Below are positions 28,435-38,049 of a DNA stretch of 58,789 nt, one piece after another. Source of the DNA: Streptomyces sp. LUP47B (lineage in GTDB: Bacteria > Actinomycetota > Actinomycetes > Streptomycetales > Streptomycetaceae); the NCBI RefSeq assembly GCF_001746295.1, contig NZ_MJAH01000030.1, forward strand, positions 9,677 through 68,465. Reading direction: 5' to 3'. The first letter of the stretch is position 1, and every line of letters starts with the position of its first letter. The notes below the pieces were generated by a model. That model did not search any database. It had not been told where the DNA came from and saw only the letters and a list, made by a program, of their open reading frames with translations. The position numbers were made by a program, and so were the translations under genes.

Positions 28435-28818
28435 CTACGGAGCTTCCTTACGGAAGAGAGACAGCAGGGTCCGGGCCGGCAGGGCGCACGGGTCGAAGAA
28501 CTGCGTGGCCAGAGCGGGCGGCACCGCCGTTCCCTGCATGCGGACCTCGTGGCAGGTGAAGCAGAACGCCGCCTCGAACAGCGCCGGATCGAGAGAGTCG
28601 TCGTAGGCCCGGACGCTCCAGCCCGGCGAGAAGCCGCAGCGGTGCTGTTCACTGCCGGGCAGGCTCTCGATCAAGGCCAGGGCGGCTGCGGCCTCACTCC
28701 CGGCCCAGTGGGCAACCGCCGTGCCGGAGTAGGGGACGTCCCGCCTGGTGGGAAGGGCGGAGATCCGTACGACCTCGATCAGCACAGTGGCGGTAAAGGC
28801 TTCTGCGGGCAGCTGCAT
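28435..28818 (-). CDS. Hypothetical protein
   Basis: 127 aa from the ATG at 28818; longer starts exist. A soluble-looking alpha/beta protein with SEQHRCGFSPGWSVRAYDD and AFCFTCHEVRM (a CxxC-like FCFTCH), which I have not assigned. Codon usage is normal for the window. No operon partner. Metal binding through the Cys/His pair is a guess. Confidence 0.5.
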   Translation of the reverse strand: MQLPAEAFTATVLIEVVRISALPTRRDVPYSGTAVAHWAGSEAAAALALIESLPGSEQHRCGFSPGWSVRAYDDSLDPALFEAAFCFTCHEVRMQGTAVPPALATQFFDPCALPARTLLSLFRKEAP

Positions 28819-29068
28819 GAGCGCAGTCTGCCCGTCAGGCTCGCGGGTGGGTAACGGGCACAGACGCCTTCGGCAGGCGCAGGCCGGTGTCGGTTCGGTC
28901 GGCCCGATGCCATCCACGGCGGAAGTCGCACCGGCGCCGAGACTACAGAGGACGCCGTCATTTGCTCATTGACCAGCGAACGCTGCCGGGTAGGGGCGTC
29001 GGTCGCGGGCCTTTCCACAGGCGGGGAGCTCCCTTGTCACGCTGGTCGATCACCGGTACAACAGGGCC

Positions 29069-29356
29069 GTGACCGACCCTTTCGCGCCACCTCCGGACGG
29101 CCAACCCACCCGGCCGGCCACGCCCGCCCCGGCAGGCAGGAGGAGGTGGACCAAGGAGTCGGCCGGAGGCGCGTTCGCGGGCTTCGCGGCCTTCTGGGGC
29201 ACCCAAATGCTGGTCTTCGAGCCAGTCAGCCAGATGCTTCCCGAGTACGAGCACACAGTCACCGCCCTGGCGGGATGCCTTGCCGCAGCGGCTGCCTATC
29301 CGCTCGCCAGGTGGTGGCTCAAACGCCTGCCGCCCTCGGACTCATCCGAGGGGTAG
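29069..29356 (+). CDS. Small membrane protein, unknown
   Basis: 95 aa from a GTG at 29069; the ribosome site is weak. Pro-rich N-terminus, then two hydrophobic segments (~33-52 GAFAGFAAFWGTQMLVF and ~66-85 VTALAGCLAAAAAYPLARWW). It ends a few bases before the left terminus of an ISAzo13-type element. No function can be assigned. Confidence 0.55.
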   Translation: MTDPFAPPPDGQPTRPATPAPAGRRRWTKESAGGAFAGFAAFWGTQMLVFEPVSQMLPEYEHTVTALAGCLAAAAAYPLARWWLKRLPPSDSSEG

Positions 29357-29403
29357 CCTGGCTAAGGATTTGCAGGGAATCAAGGTGTTGCTTCCCGTTC
29401 TGA

Positions 29404-30459
29404 GGCTCGTTGGTGTAGTACGCGCATCCCCGATGAGGCTCGTGACCAACTCGCCGTGAAGTTCGCGGGGTTGTTCCCACATCTGGACGAGCGGCAGCGG
29501 CGGCTGCTGATGGCTGCGGAGGCCCGCAGTCTGGGACACGGCGGTGTCCGAGCCGTGGCACAGGCCGCTGCGGTCAGCGAGGCGACGGTCCGCAAGGGCG
29601 TGTTCGAACTCGAGGCCGGTGAGGAGCCTCTGGGGCGGGTGCGTCTTCCGGGCGGGGGCCGCAAGCGGGTCGCGGATCTTGATCCGGGGCTGCGGCCGGC
29701 ACGGTTGGCGCTGGTTGAGCCGGATGTGCGAGGTGACCCGATGTCGCCGCTGCGGTGGACGGTGAAGTCCACCCGCACTCTTGCGCGGGAGCTGACCCGG
29801 GCCGGGCACCGCGTCAGCGCCGACACCGTCGCCGGCCTGCGCCGGGAGGAAGGGTTCAGCCTGCAGGCCAATGCCAAGACCATCGAGGGCAGCCAGCATC
29901 CGGACCGGGATCTCCAGTTCCGCTATCTCAACGAGCAGGCCCGCGAGCACCGGGGCCTGCCGCCGGCCAGCCGGTCATCAGCGTGGACACCAAGAAGAAG
30001 GAACTCGTCGGCGAGTTCAAGAACAACGGCCGCCAATGGCGGCCGACGGGTGAGCCGGTGCCGGTGAACGTTCATGACTTCGCCGACCCGCAGCTGGGCA
30101 AGGCCGTCCCCTACGGCATCTACAATCTGGCGGCGGACACCGGCTGGGTCAACGTCAGTACCGATCACGACACCGCCGCGTTCGCGGTCGAGTCGATCCG
30201 CCGCTGGTGGCACGGCCAGGGCCGGGCTGCCTACCCGCAGGCGGCACGACTGCTGATCACCGCCGACGCAGGCGGCTCCAACGGCTACCGCACCCGAGCC
30301 TGGAAACTCGAACTGGCCCAGCTCGCCGCCGAAACGGGACTGACCATCACCGTGTGTCATCTGCCGCCCGGCCCATCGAAGTGGAACGTCCCGATGGCCC
30401 GGGCTCCGCAGGAGCCGGCCCCGCAGTGGGACCAGGCCTGGTGTCCGATCCCGCCCTGA
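29404..30459 (+). pseudogene. ISAzo13-family transposase, frameshifted
   Basis: Frame one (GTG at 29456, open further upstream) gives the helix-turn-helix region KFAGLFPHLDERQRRLLMAAEARSLGHGGVRAVAQAA... to HRGLPPAS; near 29,970 the frame shifts and continues VISVDTKKKELVGEFKNNGRQW...VPYGIYNLAADTGWVNV...LLITADAGGSNGYR, which holds the DDE-type Asp residues (SVDTKKK, TADAGGSN). The expected SKWNKIEHRLFS segment is replaced by SKWNVPMARAP, so the C-terminal end is also lost. Confidence 0.8.
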
Positions 30460-30573
30460 CCGGCATGTCCCGGCGGCAACTGGACGCCCTGACAGGGACT
30501 TTGGCCCTCGAAGGCGATACCCGGCGCGGCCGTCCGCCCAGGCTCGCCTTCCCTGAACAGGTCCTGGCCACGG

Positions 30574-30801
30574 TTGCTCCATCTGCGGCTCGCCCTCGCC
30601 GCGGAACCTCTCGCCGTGCTGTTCGGCAGCAGCCGGACGGCGATGCACCGCACCCTCCTGAAGAACAGGAAACTCCTCGAAGCACACGGCATCACCCTCC
30701 CACCCGCGACGACGCCACCCATCGTCCTCGCCGCCCTCAAGGCTCGAGTCCTCGCCCGCCCGGCGAGCCCCACACCAAGATCAAGACGACGTGTCAAATG
30801 A
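30574..30801 (+). pseudogene. C-terminal helix-turn-helix piece of the ISAzo13-type element
   Basis: LALAAEPLAVLFGSSRTAMHRTLLKNRKLLEAHGITLPPATTPP lies in a third frame just inside the right terminus. It resembles the small helix-turn-helix protein usually found at the end of such Streptomyces elements; its upstream half (SRRQLDALTGTLALEGDTRRGRPPRLAFPEQV) is in another frame. Confidence 0.5.
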
Positions 30802-30939
30802 TCTGCAAGCCCTTAGTGTCATGGCGACGTGCCGGGCTTGAGGAGTTCAGGTCGACGGGTCCTTGTCCGTGAATGGCGCCGACGTAGCCCGATTACGGAT
30901 TAGGCTGCGCTACCCCGACCTAACAAAGAGGATGTTGCC

Positions 30940-31269
30940 ATGGTTCAGCGCACCGTAACGGTCTATACCGATGACCTGACCGGAACCGAGGGTGAGGACA
31001 TCGCCACCCATATCTTTAGCCTCGATGGTGTCAACTACGAAGTCGACCTGAACCCTGACAGCTATCAGAAGTTGCTGGATGCCCTTGGGCCGTTCGTCCA
31101 GGTGGGCCGCAAGGCAGGTGGCAGCTCACGTCGTGGGGGCGGAAGGAAGCCGGCTACGGGGCCGGACGCCGTGAAGGTGCGTGAGTGGGCCCAGAGTCAA
31201 GGCATCGAGGTCAATTCCCGTGGGCGAGTACCCCGGGACGTCATCGAGAAGTATGAGGCCGCTCACTGA
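30940..31269 (+). CDS. lsr2: Lsr2-family nucleoid-associated xenogeneic silencer
   Basis: 109 aa, normal Lsr2 length. N-terminal dimerisation domain (VQRTVTVYTDDLTGTEGEDIATHIFSLDGVNYEVDLN), basic Gly/Arg linker, C-terminal DNA-binding domain with the AT-hook-like SRGRVP motif and VREWAQSQGIEVNSRGRVPRDVIEKY. AGGA lies 8 bases upstream of the ATG. Lsr2 coats AT-rich foreign DNA and silences it. Its place next to IS remnants and a NACHT gene suits an accessory-region paralogue; Streptomyces often carry two or more copies. Confidence 0.95.
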   Translation: MVQRTVTVYTDDLTGTEGEDIATHIFSLDGVNYEVDLNPDSYQKLLDALGPFVQVGRKAGGSSRRGGGRKPATGPDAVKVREWAQSQGIEVNSRGRVPRDVIEKYEAAH

Positions 31270-31422
31270 TCTATTGGCGTTCTGTTCGACCGGAATGAGG
31301 AGGCGTTGGAGATGCGTGGCGCCAGGCGCGTCCCGAGCTGACTGAACCACTCCGAGATTGGTGGAGGCTCTCCTTGAATCCGTTGGTTCGTCGGGTGATT
31401 GGTCAGTAGCGTGAAGGTCTTG

Positions 31423-31725
31423 ATGACGGAGACCTGGGACACGATGGCTGATTGGTATGCCGAGCGGGTGCGGACCGGCTCGGCGCTGCACGAATTCGTC
31501 CGCGACGCGCTCCTCGACGGGCTTCCTGCTGACCTTCATGGTCGGCGCCTTCTGGATCTGGGGTGTGGGGAAGGGCTCATCACACGCGTCCTGGCCCTGC
31601 GAGGTGGGTCCGTTGTCGGTATCGACCCGTCCCCTCGCATGATCGGCTATGCCCGGGCCGCCGAGGAGGCCACCCCGAGTGGCGCTCGGGAGCGGGAACT
31701 GCTGCTGCGCAGGGCGGCCGACTGA
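31423..31725 (+). pseudogene. Truncated class I SAM-dependent methyltransferase
   Basis: 100 aa from the ATG at 31423: WDTMADWYAERV...LHGRRLLDLGCGEGLITRVLALRGGSVVGIDPSPRMIGYARAAE. SAM motif I (LDLGCGEG) and the acidic end of beta-2 (GIDPS) are intact, but the protein stops ~100 residues early and lacks the rest of the Rossmann fold and the substrate domain. The tail GARERELLLRRAAD is out of family. Probably inactive. Confidence 0.7.
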
Positions 31726-31810
31726 GGCTCTCCCCAGGGGGTGTCACCAGCCGCCGTCGCTGTCAGAATCAACAGAGGTACATAGGGGACACAGAGGGGC
31801 AGGGGGGCCT

Positions 31811-34800
31811 GTGTCGCTGTCGTGTTCGTGGCGGGCTTCGGGGGAGTACCTCGCACTGGACGGCGCGTCGGTCGTCACGGCGCTGGGTGGGCTGTTGGTC
31901 GCGATGATCGCGGCGACCGTGGCGTTGTTCCAGGTGCAGCGGGCGCAGAATCTGGAGCGGGAGAAGATCCGGCTGGAGACGGCTGCCCAGATGCGCCTGA
32001 AGGAGCAGGAGTGGGAGCACGAACGGCACCTGACGGAGCGTGAACGTCGGCGTGCGGACCGGGAGGCGGAGCAGGAACGGGAGAGGGCGGCCGAGCGGGT
32101 GGCCGCCCGGCGTTCCACGCTGGACGCGGGGGCTGCGGCGTATTGCGGGCGCATGGTGCAGGAGTTGTCGACGCTGCGGATTCTGGACATGTCCCGGCCG
32201 CTCCGGCTGGAACGGCTGTATGTGCAGGTAGGGGTGCAGGAGCAGCAGCCCCTGCGGTTCCTGTCCGCGGACGAGGTGGACCGGCGGACCCGGCGCCTGG
32301 CCCCCGACCTGACCCGCCCGTACCGCGAGGCATCGGCGGAGCAGGAGCACAAACGCCGACGTGCCGAGGCGCGGGAAGCGGCGGCCGAGGCACAGGCGGC
32401 AACCGTCCACACCTACGCCCCGATCGACGCCCTGCAGCGCTACCGGCGGATCGTGGTCGTCGGTGACCCGGGCGCCGGCAAGACGACGATGCTCCGGCAT
32501 CTGGCCCTGCGCATGGCCACCCAGGCCGAGCACGAGACGCTTCCGGAACTTCCGGCCTACGTCGAGCTGTTCCGGTTCGTCGAGAGTGGTCACGAATCGC
32601 TGCTGGACCACCTCGCCGAGCAGTGGGCCGAGCAGTACGGGTTCGAGGATGCGCGCGACTACATAGTGGAGAGGCTCACCGACGGCAGCGCGGCACTGCT
32701 GCTGGACGGTCTGGACGAGGTTCTCGGTGGGGAGAGCGCGCAGGAGGCGGAGAGCGCCTACCGCAGGGTCACCGCCGAACTCGCCCGCCTGGCCAGCCGC
32801 TTCCCCCGGGCGCCGATTGCCGCGACCTGCCGTCGGCAGGGCTGGCGGGGCGGGTTGCCGCAGTTCCAGGTGCTGGAGGCACTGGACTTCGAGTGGCCGC
32901 AGATCGAGACGTTCGTCGCCAACTGGTTCGGTGCCGCCGACCGCCGTAGAGCCGGGCTGGTACGGGCTCTGTCTGCGAACGGCCGCCTCCAGACGCTCGC
33001 CGCCAACCCCCTGCTGCTCAGCCTGATCGCGATTGTGTACGAACGGGACCTCGAACTCCCCGAGCGGCGGGCTGCGTTGTATCAGCGGTGTGTGGAGGTG
33101 TTGCTGAGGGAGTGGGACGCGCACCGGAAGATCTCGCGGTACAGCCGTTTCACCACCGACCGCAAACAGGACCTGCTGAAGGAGATCGCCTGCCACTACC
33201 ACCAGCGCGGACTGCGCTACTTCCCCGAGGACGACCTCCTCGACCAGATCGCCCGCTTCCTGCCGACCATCGACCTCGCGCCCGAGGACAGCCGCGCGAT
33301 CCTCGACGAGATCGCCGCCCAGTACGGCCTGCTCAAGCCCCAGGCGCACGGCTGGTTCGGCTTCCTCCACCTCACCCTCCAGGAGCACTTCACTGCAGCC
33401 GCGCTGCTGGAGCGGGGCGCGGAGGGGGTCCGGCAGGCCACCGCGGCGCGGGACGATCCGTGGTGGGAGGAGGTTATCCTGCTGCTCGCGGGGGTGCTGC
33501 CGGACGCGACGCCGTTGCTGGCGGGGCTCCTGCAGCCCGACAACGACACCGGTGACCTCCTCCACCTGGCCGGGGACGACCTCTTCCACACGGACCTCCT
33601 GCTCGCGGCACGCTGTCTGACCGGCAGCCCGCGTATCGCGGACGTCGTGCTACGGCGACGGATCGTGGCAGCCGTATGGGATCTGCTGGACCGGTCACCG
33701 CACACGGACGAGAAACGCCGGGCGGCGGAGGTACTGGTGAGCGTGTTGCGCTCCGACGAACAGACGGACGAGATCATCGCCTACGTCTGTGACGCCCGGC
33801 GTGCCGACGACGCGCGGCTGGCGCTGGTCGAGGCGCTGGAGGCGCACGGCGGCCGGCGCGTGGGGGAGCGGCTACTAGGGGCTTTCGCGCTGTGCCGGGG
33901 AGAGGTGCGGCAGGCGCTGGTCACCGCGCTGGGCACGCTGCGGGTGGAAGCGGCGGTGCCGATGCTGTGCGACGAGCTGGATCGCGAGCTGGAGTCAGTG
34001 ACCCCTGGAGTCGGTGACGAGTGGGCGCAGGGCCGGCGCATCGGTCTGCTCGTGCGCGCTCTCGGTCCGGCGGGTGCTCCCACCGACCTGTTTCTGCGCG
34101 TTCTGGAGGAGTGCGTGGGCCTGCGTGACCATACGCACGCACTGCTCGAGGACCTGCGCGACCAGGTCGAGGCGGCGGTGCGAGACGCACTCAAGGACCG
34201 CAGAGAGCCGGGGCTCGCCGAGCGTCTGCTGGCCCACCTCGACCGGCACCCGGCCACCAGGGCAGCCGCGCGGGCATATCTGAACGCGGCCGACGACGCG
34301 GGCATCGGGACGCTGATCGACCGAAGCCGGGCCCCGGACAGCGGCATCGAACTGCTTGCGGCAGTCCGCGACCACATCGCCGACGGCCACGGGCATGGTC
34401 ACCGTGAGGACCTGCTGGCGCTCGCCCACAACCGGACCGCGAACCCCCGGGTCCGCACTCTGGCACTCGGGTGTCTGGACTACAGCCCCGGCACTCCCGA
34501 CGAGCTCACCGGACTGTTGACCGCGAGCGACGGGCGCGTACAGGTCTCCGCCGCGGTGACCCTCGCCGCGTGGGGTATCCCCGTGGGCCTCGACGTGATT
34601 CGCCGAGCGGTCTTGGAGGGCCGGGTGGAGCCGGGCCAGCGATGGGGCGGCCTCGCCGAAGCCCGGGACGCCGACCGGCTCGTCGCCGTGCTGGTGCCGT
34701 ACGGTGTCGAGGGCATCGTCACGAGCCTGCGCGCGCAGGCCGAGGAGCCGGGGCGTCAGGGCTACGTCTCCCGGGCCTGGTTGAACGTCTTCTCCCCCGA

Positions 34801-35191
34801 GGACGCGGTGGACCACTGCCTGCGCCGGCTGGAAAGCGGGGAGCGCCTGCGGCCGTACGAGGTCCCCGACCGGGTTCCGTCGTCACGGGTCCAAGCGGTC
34901 TTCCGGTACTTCGAGCTGACCCCGAGCGCCCGCTTCACCCCGCGCGGGGACTACGAGAAACTTCTGGCCGCCGCAGCGGCCGCGGTCGAGAACGCCGACG
35001 AACTCGCGTGTCTGATCCGCTTCCTGCCCGGCGGTGACCTCGCGGGCGCCCACTTTCCCCAGGCCCATCACCACGTCCACCAGGCGAGTCGCCGCGCCCA
35101 GGTCCGTGTCCTGCGCGACGGCACACTCCACCCCCTCACTCTCGGGCGGGATGTCCGACCAGCATCACCGGCGCCCCCGCCGCCCGAGTGA
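31811..35191 (+). CDS. Membrane-anchored NACHT-domain STAND ATPase
   Basis: 1,126 aa from the GTG at 31811 (AGGGGGG three bases upstream); the frame is open 162 bases further but those codons show no domain. Order: transmembrane helix ~20-42; highly charged coiled coil ~45-100 and ~170-195; NACHT NTPase with Walker A GDPGAGKTT (218-226), Walker B LLLDGLDE (296-303), a PIAATCRR sensor segment and a winged-helix region with LLSLIAIVYERDLELPERRAALYQRCVEVLL; then ~550 residues of helical repeats that look HEAT/TPR-like. STAND NTPases oligomerise on ligand binding; bacterial NACHT proteins include anti-phage sensors. Here the effector could be the membrane helix itself. Flanking IS remnants suggest transfer. 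Confidence 0.9.
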   Translation: MSLSCSWRASGEYLALDGASVVTALGGLLVAMIAATVALFQVQRAQNLEREKIRLETAAQMRLKEQEWEHERHLTERERRRADREAEQERERAAERVAARRSTLDAGAAAYCGRMVQELSTLRILDMSRPLRLERLYVQVGVQEQQPLRFLSADEVDRRTRRLAPDLTRPYREASAEQEHKRRRAEAREAAAEAQAATVHTYAPIDALQRYRRIVVVGDPGAGKTTMLRHLALRMATQAEHETLPELPAYVELFRFVESGHESLLDHLAEQWAEQYGFEDARDYIVERLTDGSAALLLDGLDEVLGGESAQEAESAYRRVTAELARLASRFPRAPIAATCRRQGWRGGLPQFQVLEALDFEWPQIETFVANWFGAADRRRAGLVRALSANGRLQTLAANPLLLSLIAIVYERDLELPERRAALYQRCVEVLLREWDAHRKISRYSRFTTDRKQDLLKEIACHYHQRGLRYFPEDDLLDQIARFLPTIDLAPEDSRAILDEIAAQYGLLKPQAHGWFGFLHLTLQEHFTAAALLERGAEGVRQATAARDDPWWEEVILLLAGVLPDATPLLAGLLQPDNDTGDLLHLAGDDLFHTDLLLAARCLTGSPRIADVVLRRRIVAAVWDLLDRSPHTDEKRRAAEVLVSVLRSDEQTDEIIAYVCDARRADDARLALVEALEAHGGRRVGERLLGAFALCRGEVRQALVTALGTLRVEAAVPMLCDELDRELESVTPGVGDEWAQGRRIGLLVRALGPAGAPTDLFLRVLEECVGLRDHTHALLEDLRDQVEAAVRDALKDRREPGLAERLLAHLDRHPATRAAARAYLNAADDAGIGTLIDRSRAPDSGIELLAAVRDHIADGHGHGHREDLLALAHNRTANPRVRTLALGCLDYSPGTPDELTGLLTASDGRVQVSAAVTLAAWGIPVGLDVIRRAVLEGRVEPGQRWGGLAEARDADRLVAVLVPYGVEGIVTSLRAQAEEPGRQGYVSRAWLNVFSPEDAVDHCLRRLESGERLRPYEVPDRVPSSRVQAVFRYFELTPSARFTPRGDYEKLLAAAAAAVENADELACLIRFLPGGDLAGAHFPQAHHHVHQASRRAQVRVLRDGTLHPLTLGRDVRPASPAPPPPE

Positions 35192-35224
35192 GGAACACGG
35201 TCGCCGCGTTCGGCCCCTGCGTGT

Positions 35225-35560
35225 TCACCTTCTTGCGCAGTTCCTTCGGCTCCACCGCCGACCCAGCGTGGCTCCTTGACCGGAGTCAAGCAGCTGGTCG
35301 ATCACCTCCCGGCAGGCATCGCCGACTGCGAGGGTTAGCCGCGGCACCAGATCGGCGTTCTCATCTGGAAGGCGATCTTTTCGGGCGGGTAGTCGTTCTT
35401 GTGCGTTTGCCCTGCTCCAGGGCGGCGTGGGTCTTGACCAGCATGCCCTCGTGAAAGATCTGCACCATGGTGGCGGTGGAGCGGACAGCGACCCGGCGGC
35501 CAATGAGCTTCCAGGGCGCCGAGTAGAGCGTGCGAATGACCTTGACGTGTTCTCTGAACT
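35225..35560 (-). pseudogene. istA: IS21-family IstA C-terminal remnant
   Basis: Across two frames the minus strand reads VIRTLYSAPWKLIGRRVAVRSTATMVQIFHEGMLVKTHAALEQGK.. then DYPPEKIAFQMRTPIWCRG and VGDACREVIDQLLDSG. This is the beta-barrel C-terminus of IS21 IstA (PW.LIGRRVDVR..A..V.IFH.G). The DDE core is missing and a frameshift lies near 35,400. Confidence 0.75.
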
Positions 35561-35584
35561 TGGCGGCGACGGGATCCGGTGAGC

Positions 35585-36173
35585 TCAGGCGTGGTTGTGC
35601 TCAAGGAAGAGGCGGGCCAGTCCGGGGAAACGGGCCTGCATTTCCAAGGCGCCGTTGAAATCGAAGCTCTCGCCCATTTCGGCCCGTGCCTGGTCGGTGC
35701 GGGGTCCGCAGAACTGGTCGTAGTCGTCGTAGAAAGGTGCAGTCGTCGTCGTCGCCGTTGATGCGCTCGTAGGCGTGGGAGGCCGCATAGTTGACGGTTT
35801 CGTTGAACAGCGCCTCGTCGGTGCCTTCGACCGCCGCAGCGATGACGTCTGGATGCTGGGCGAGAACATCGGGTGCGGTGGCGGCCCGCTCGTACCACTG
35901 TCGGCCCCGCGCAATCAGTCCGGCGCGGAAGTCCATGAAAGCGTCGTCGGAGCATCCTCCACCGATCAGATGGCCAGCAGCCCACATGTCTCGTCAGTAG
36001 ATCGCCCCGTGCAACTGATCGAAGCACTGCTGGTATTCGAGGATCGTCTGCTTCCAGGTCGCCGCAAGCCGCTCGACCAGGGCCGATGCGAACGCTTGGC
36101 TCGGGTCTCCGGAGGCCGAAGCGGCGTCGGTGCGTGCTGTTTCGATGACGGTCCAGAAGTCGTCGATGTTCAT
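35585..36173 (-). pseudogene. DUF4240 protein inactivated by nonsense and frameshift
   Basis: Starts MNIDDFWTVIETARTDAASASGDPSQAFASALVERL at 36173, reaches FDQLHGAIY and meets an in-frame TGA near 36,000 where homologues have Arg (CGA to TGA is a single transition). The same frame goes on as DMWAAGHLIGGGCSDDAFMDFRAGLIARGRQWY...NYAASHAYERINGDDDD, then shifts near 35,735 to YDDYDQFCGPRTDQARAEMGESFDFNGALEMQARFPGLARLFLEHNHA. All parts of a DUF4240 domain are there, so the inactivation is recent. Confidence 0.8.
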
Positions 36174-36855
36174 CCAAGCGCCGTCGCATCCCGAGCTGAG
36201 AGCGCGAGTTCGATCCTCACCATGCGAACCCCAGGCCGGCGGCCCGGACTTCGCAAGCGGTCACGTCCCTGCGGCCGGGCCTGACCGAAGCTGGACCGGG
36301 CGGCCCAGTTCTGGCCGCGGCCCCGTGCCGGTGGGCGTCGGTCGGCAGGCCGTGGGCGGGCTCGCGCAGGTCCGGTTGGGACCGCGACCGGTGTCGGGGC
36401 TCTTGCCCGGCCCGTGAGTTCGACGTACTTCACGCCACGCTCCTCGCGTTCCGGACGAGGGGCACCCTGGCCGCGACGAAGTCGTACAACCGCGTTCCAG
36501 GACCCGGGACACCGCGCCTATGGGTGCGGGAATCCACGGATCGGCACCACCGGCTCCTCGTTGTGGAGGACAGTGAGGCCGTGGTAGCCGCGGTGGCGAG
36601 GTCCACCGGTGGCATGTCAGGTCGGCGCGGCACCGCGTCGGCCCTTCTGCAGCAGTGTGCGCCGTTTCACGTATCGCACAGGCTCCCAAGTTGCCCAGAT
36701 CACAGCGCAAACGCCCCTGTGGCATCCATGCTCGAAACGGACATGGACTCCCTAACCGGAGCGCACTGCCATGGACTTGGGTGAATAGCTCACAAGTGAT
36801 CTATGGCACAGCCCCCGTGACAATTCATCTCGTTCTCTGCAGAAAGGCGCCAAAC
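36174..36855. other. Gene-free stretch upstream of the type III PKS
   Basis: About 680 bases with no frame I can support on either strand. The last ~80 bases (36,780-36,855) are noticeably AT-richer and end with AAAGG before the GTG of the PKS gene, so its promoter most likely lies there. Confidence 0.45.
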
Positions 36856-38040
36856 GTGACCGCTTACCTGTGCCCGCCCGCCGTGATACACGGCAAGCAC
36901 GCCGTGCCGACCAGTCAGATTGTGGACGAAGTGCGTGGTCGGCACCCGAACGCGGCGTGGGCGCCGCGGATCGACGGCATCGCGGCCAGTACGGGCATCG
37001 AAACCCGTGGCTGGATGCTGCCGTTGGAGGCCGCCGTCGCGCCCGGCAGCGGAAGCGGCCTGCCGGCCGCCGGCATCGGGCCGGCCCGAGAGGCGCTGGC
37101 CGGTGACGGGTTCAGCGAACAGGATGTGGATCGCGTGATCGCTGCCCTTGAGGCGATACCCGCGCCGCAGACCGTCCAGGAACGCACTGCGCCGGCCTGG
37201 TCGGCAGTGCAGTCCTACGGTGAGCGTGCGGCGCGCGGGGCCCTGCAGATCGCCGGGCTGGACGCCGCGGATGTCGACTGTCTGATCACCAGTCACTCCA
37301 CCACCCCGGCGCTGCCGGGGCTGGACGTCTCCCTCGCCAACAGACTCCCGCTCCGGCCCGACGTGCTGCTGCTGCCCGCCACGCAGTGGGCGTGCATAGC
37401 CGGGACCCGCTCCCTGGCGCTGGCGGCGGATCTCGTGGCCGCGGACCCCGACCGGGTGGTCCTGGTCGTGATCGCGGAGGCACTGAGCACGACCTACCAG
37501 CCCGCGGACGACACTCTTGAATCCCTGATCGTCCGGTTGCTGTTCGCGGACACTGCGGTTGCCACGGTGGTCACGGGCCGCCCGAGGCCCGAGTCGACGC
37601 TGCGGCTGGACACCGCCTGGCACCACACTCTGCCCGGCACCCAGGACCTGCACCGCCTGGAGACACGGGAGGACGGCACGCACTTCGTGATGGACCGGCG
37701 CGGGCCGCGCGCCGTGCAGGAGACGGTCACCGCTATGTGGGAGTGGTTGCGCCTGCGATACCAGGACGACCCCGGCTCCTGGCACCCTGACGTTCTGCTC
37801 GCCCATCCCGGCGGGACGCGTGTGCTGGAGTACATGGAGCAGACGATGCCCGACGGGTGGCCGTCGGGGCTCCTGCGCTACAGCCGGGACAGCTACACCA
37901 GCGGCAACCGCGGAGGCGCCGCCGTGTTCGACATCATGCGGAGGGCGTACGACGCCGGGCAGAAGGCGGGCAGCCGTGCCGTCCTGTACGCGGCTGCCCC
38001 GGGCCTCACTGCCACCGCCCTGGAAGGGGAGTGGCTGTAG
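36856..38040 (+). CDS. Type III polyketide synthase
   Basis: 394 aa from the GTG at 36856 (AAAGG nine bases upstream), normal chalcone-synthase-like length. Catalytic triad by position: C180 (QWACIAG), H317 (LLAHPGG) and N351 (SGNRGGAAVFD). The usual GCAAG around the cysteine is replaced by ACIAGTR, so it is divergent from RppA and germicidin synthase. Other family marks: STTYQPADDTLESLIVRLLFAD, RRGPRAVQE, RYSRDSYTSGN. Such homodimers condense malonyl-CoA units on a starter CoA to pyrones, resorcinols or naphthols. No tailoring gene is adjacent, so product cannot be stated. Confidence 0.9.
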   Translation: MTAYLCPPAVIHGKHAVPTSQIVDEVRGRHPNAAWAPRIDGIAASTGIETRGWMLPLEAAVAPGSGSGLPAAGIGPAREALAGDGFSEQDVDRVIAALEAIPAPQTVQERTAPAWSAVQSYGERAARGALQIAGLDAADVDCLITSHSTTPALPGLDVSLANRLPLRPDVLLLPATQWACIAGTRSLALAADLVAADPDRVVLVVIAEALSTTYQPADDTLESLIVRLLFADTAVATVVTGRPRPESTLRLDTAWHHTLPGTQDLHRLETREDGTHFVMDRRGPRAVQETVTAMWEWLRLRYQDDPGSWHPDVLLAHPGGTRVLEYMEQTMPDGWPSGLLRYSRDSYTSGNRGGAAVFDIMRRAYDAGQKAGSRAVLYAAAPGLTATALEGEWL

Positions 38041-38049
38041 TGCGGACTC

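Larger units (their letters stand above)
29362..30816 (+). mobile_element. ISAzo13-type insertion sequence, inactive
   Basis: Imperfect inverted termini CTAAGGATTTGCAG (29362-29375) and CTAAGGGCTTGCAG (complement of 30803-30816) bound a frameshifted transposase gene. No clear target duplication is seen. The element separates a small membrane protein from the lsr2-like gene. Confidence 0.65.

Noticed and set aside
31769..33589. 606-codon minus-strand frame over the NACHT gene
   Set aside because: Antisense shadow; NACHT motifs are on the plus strand.
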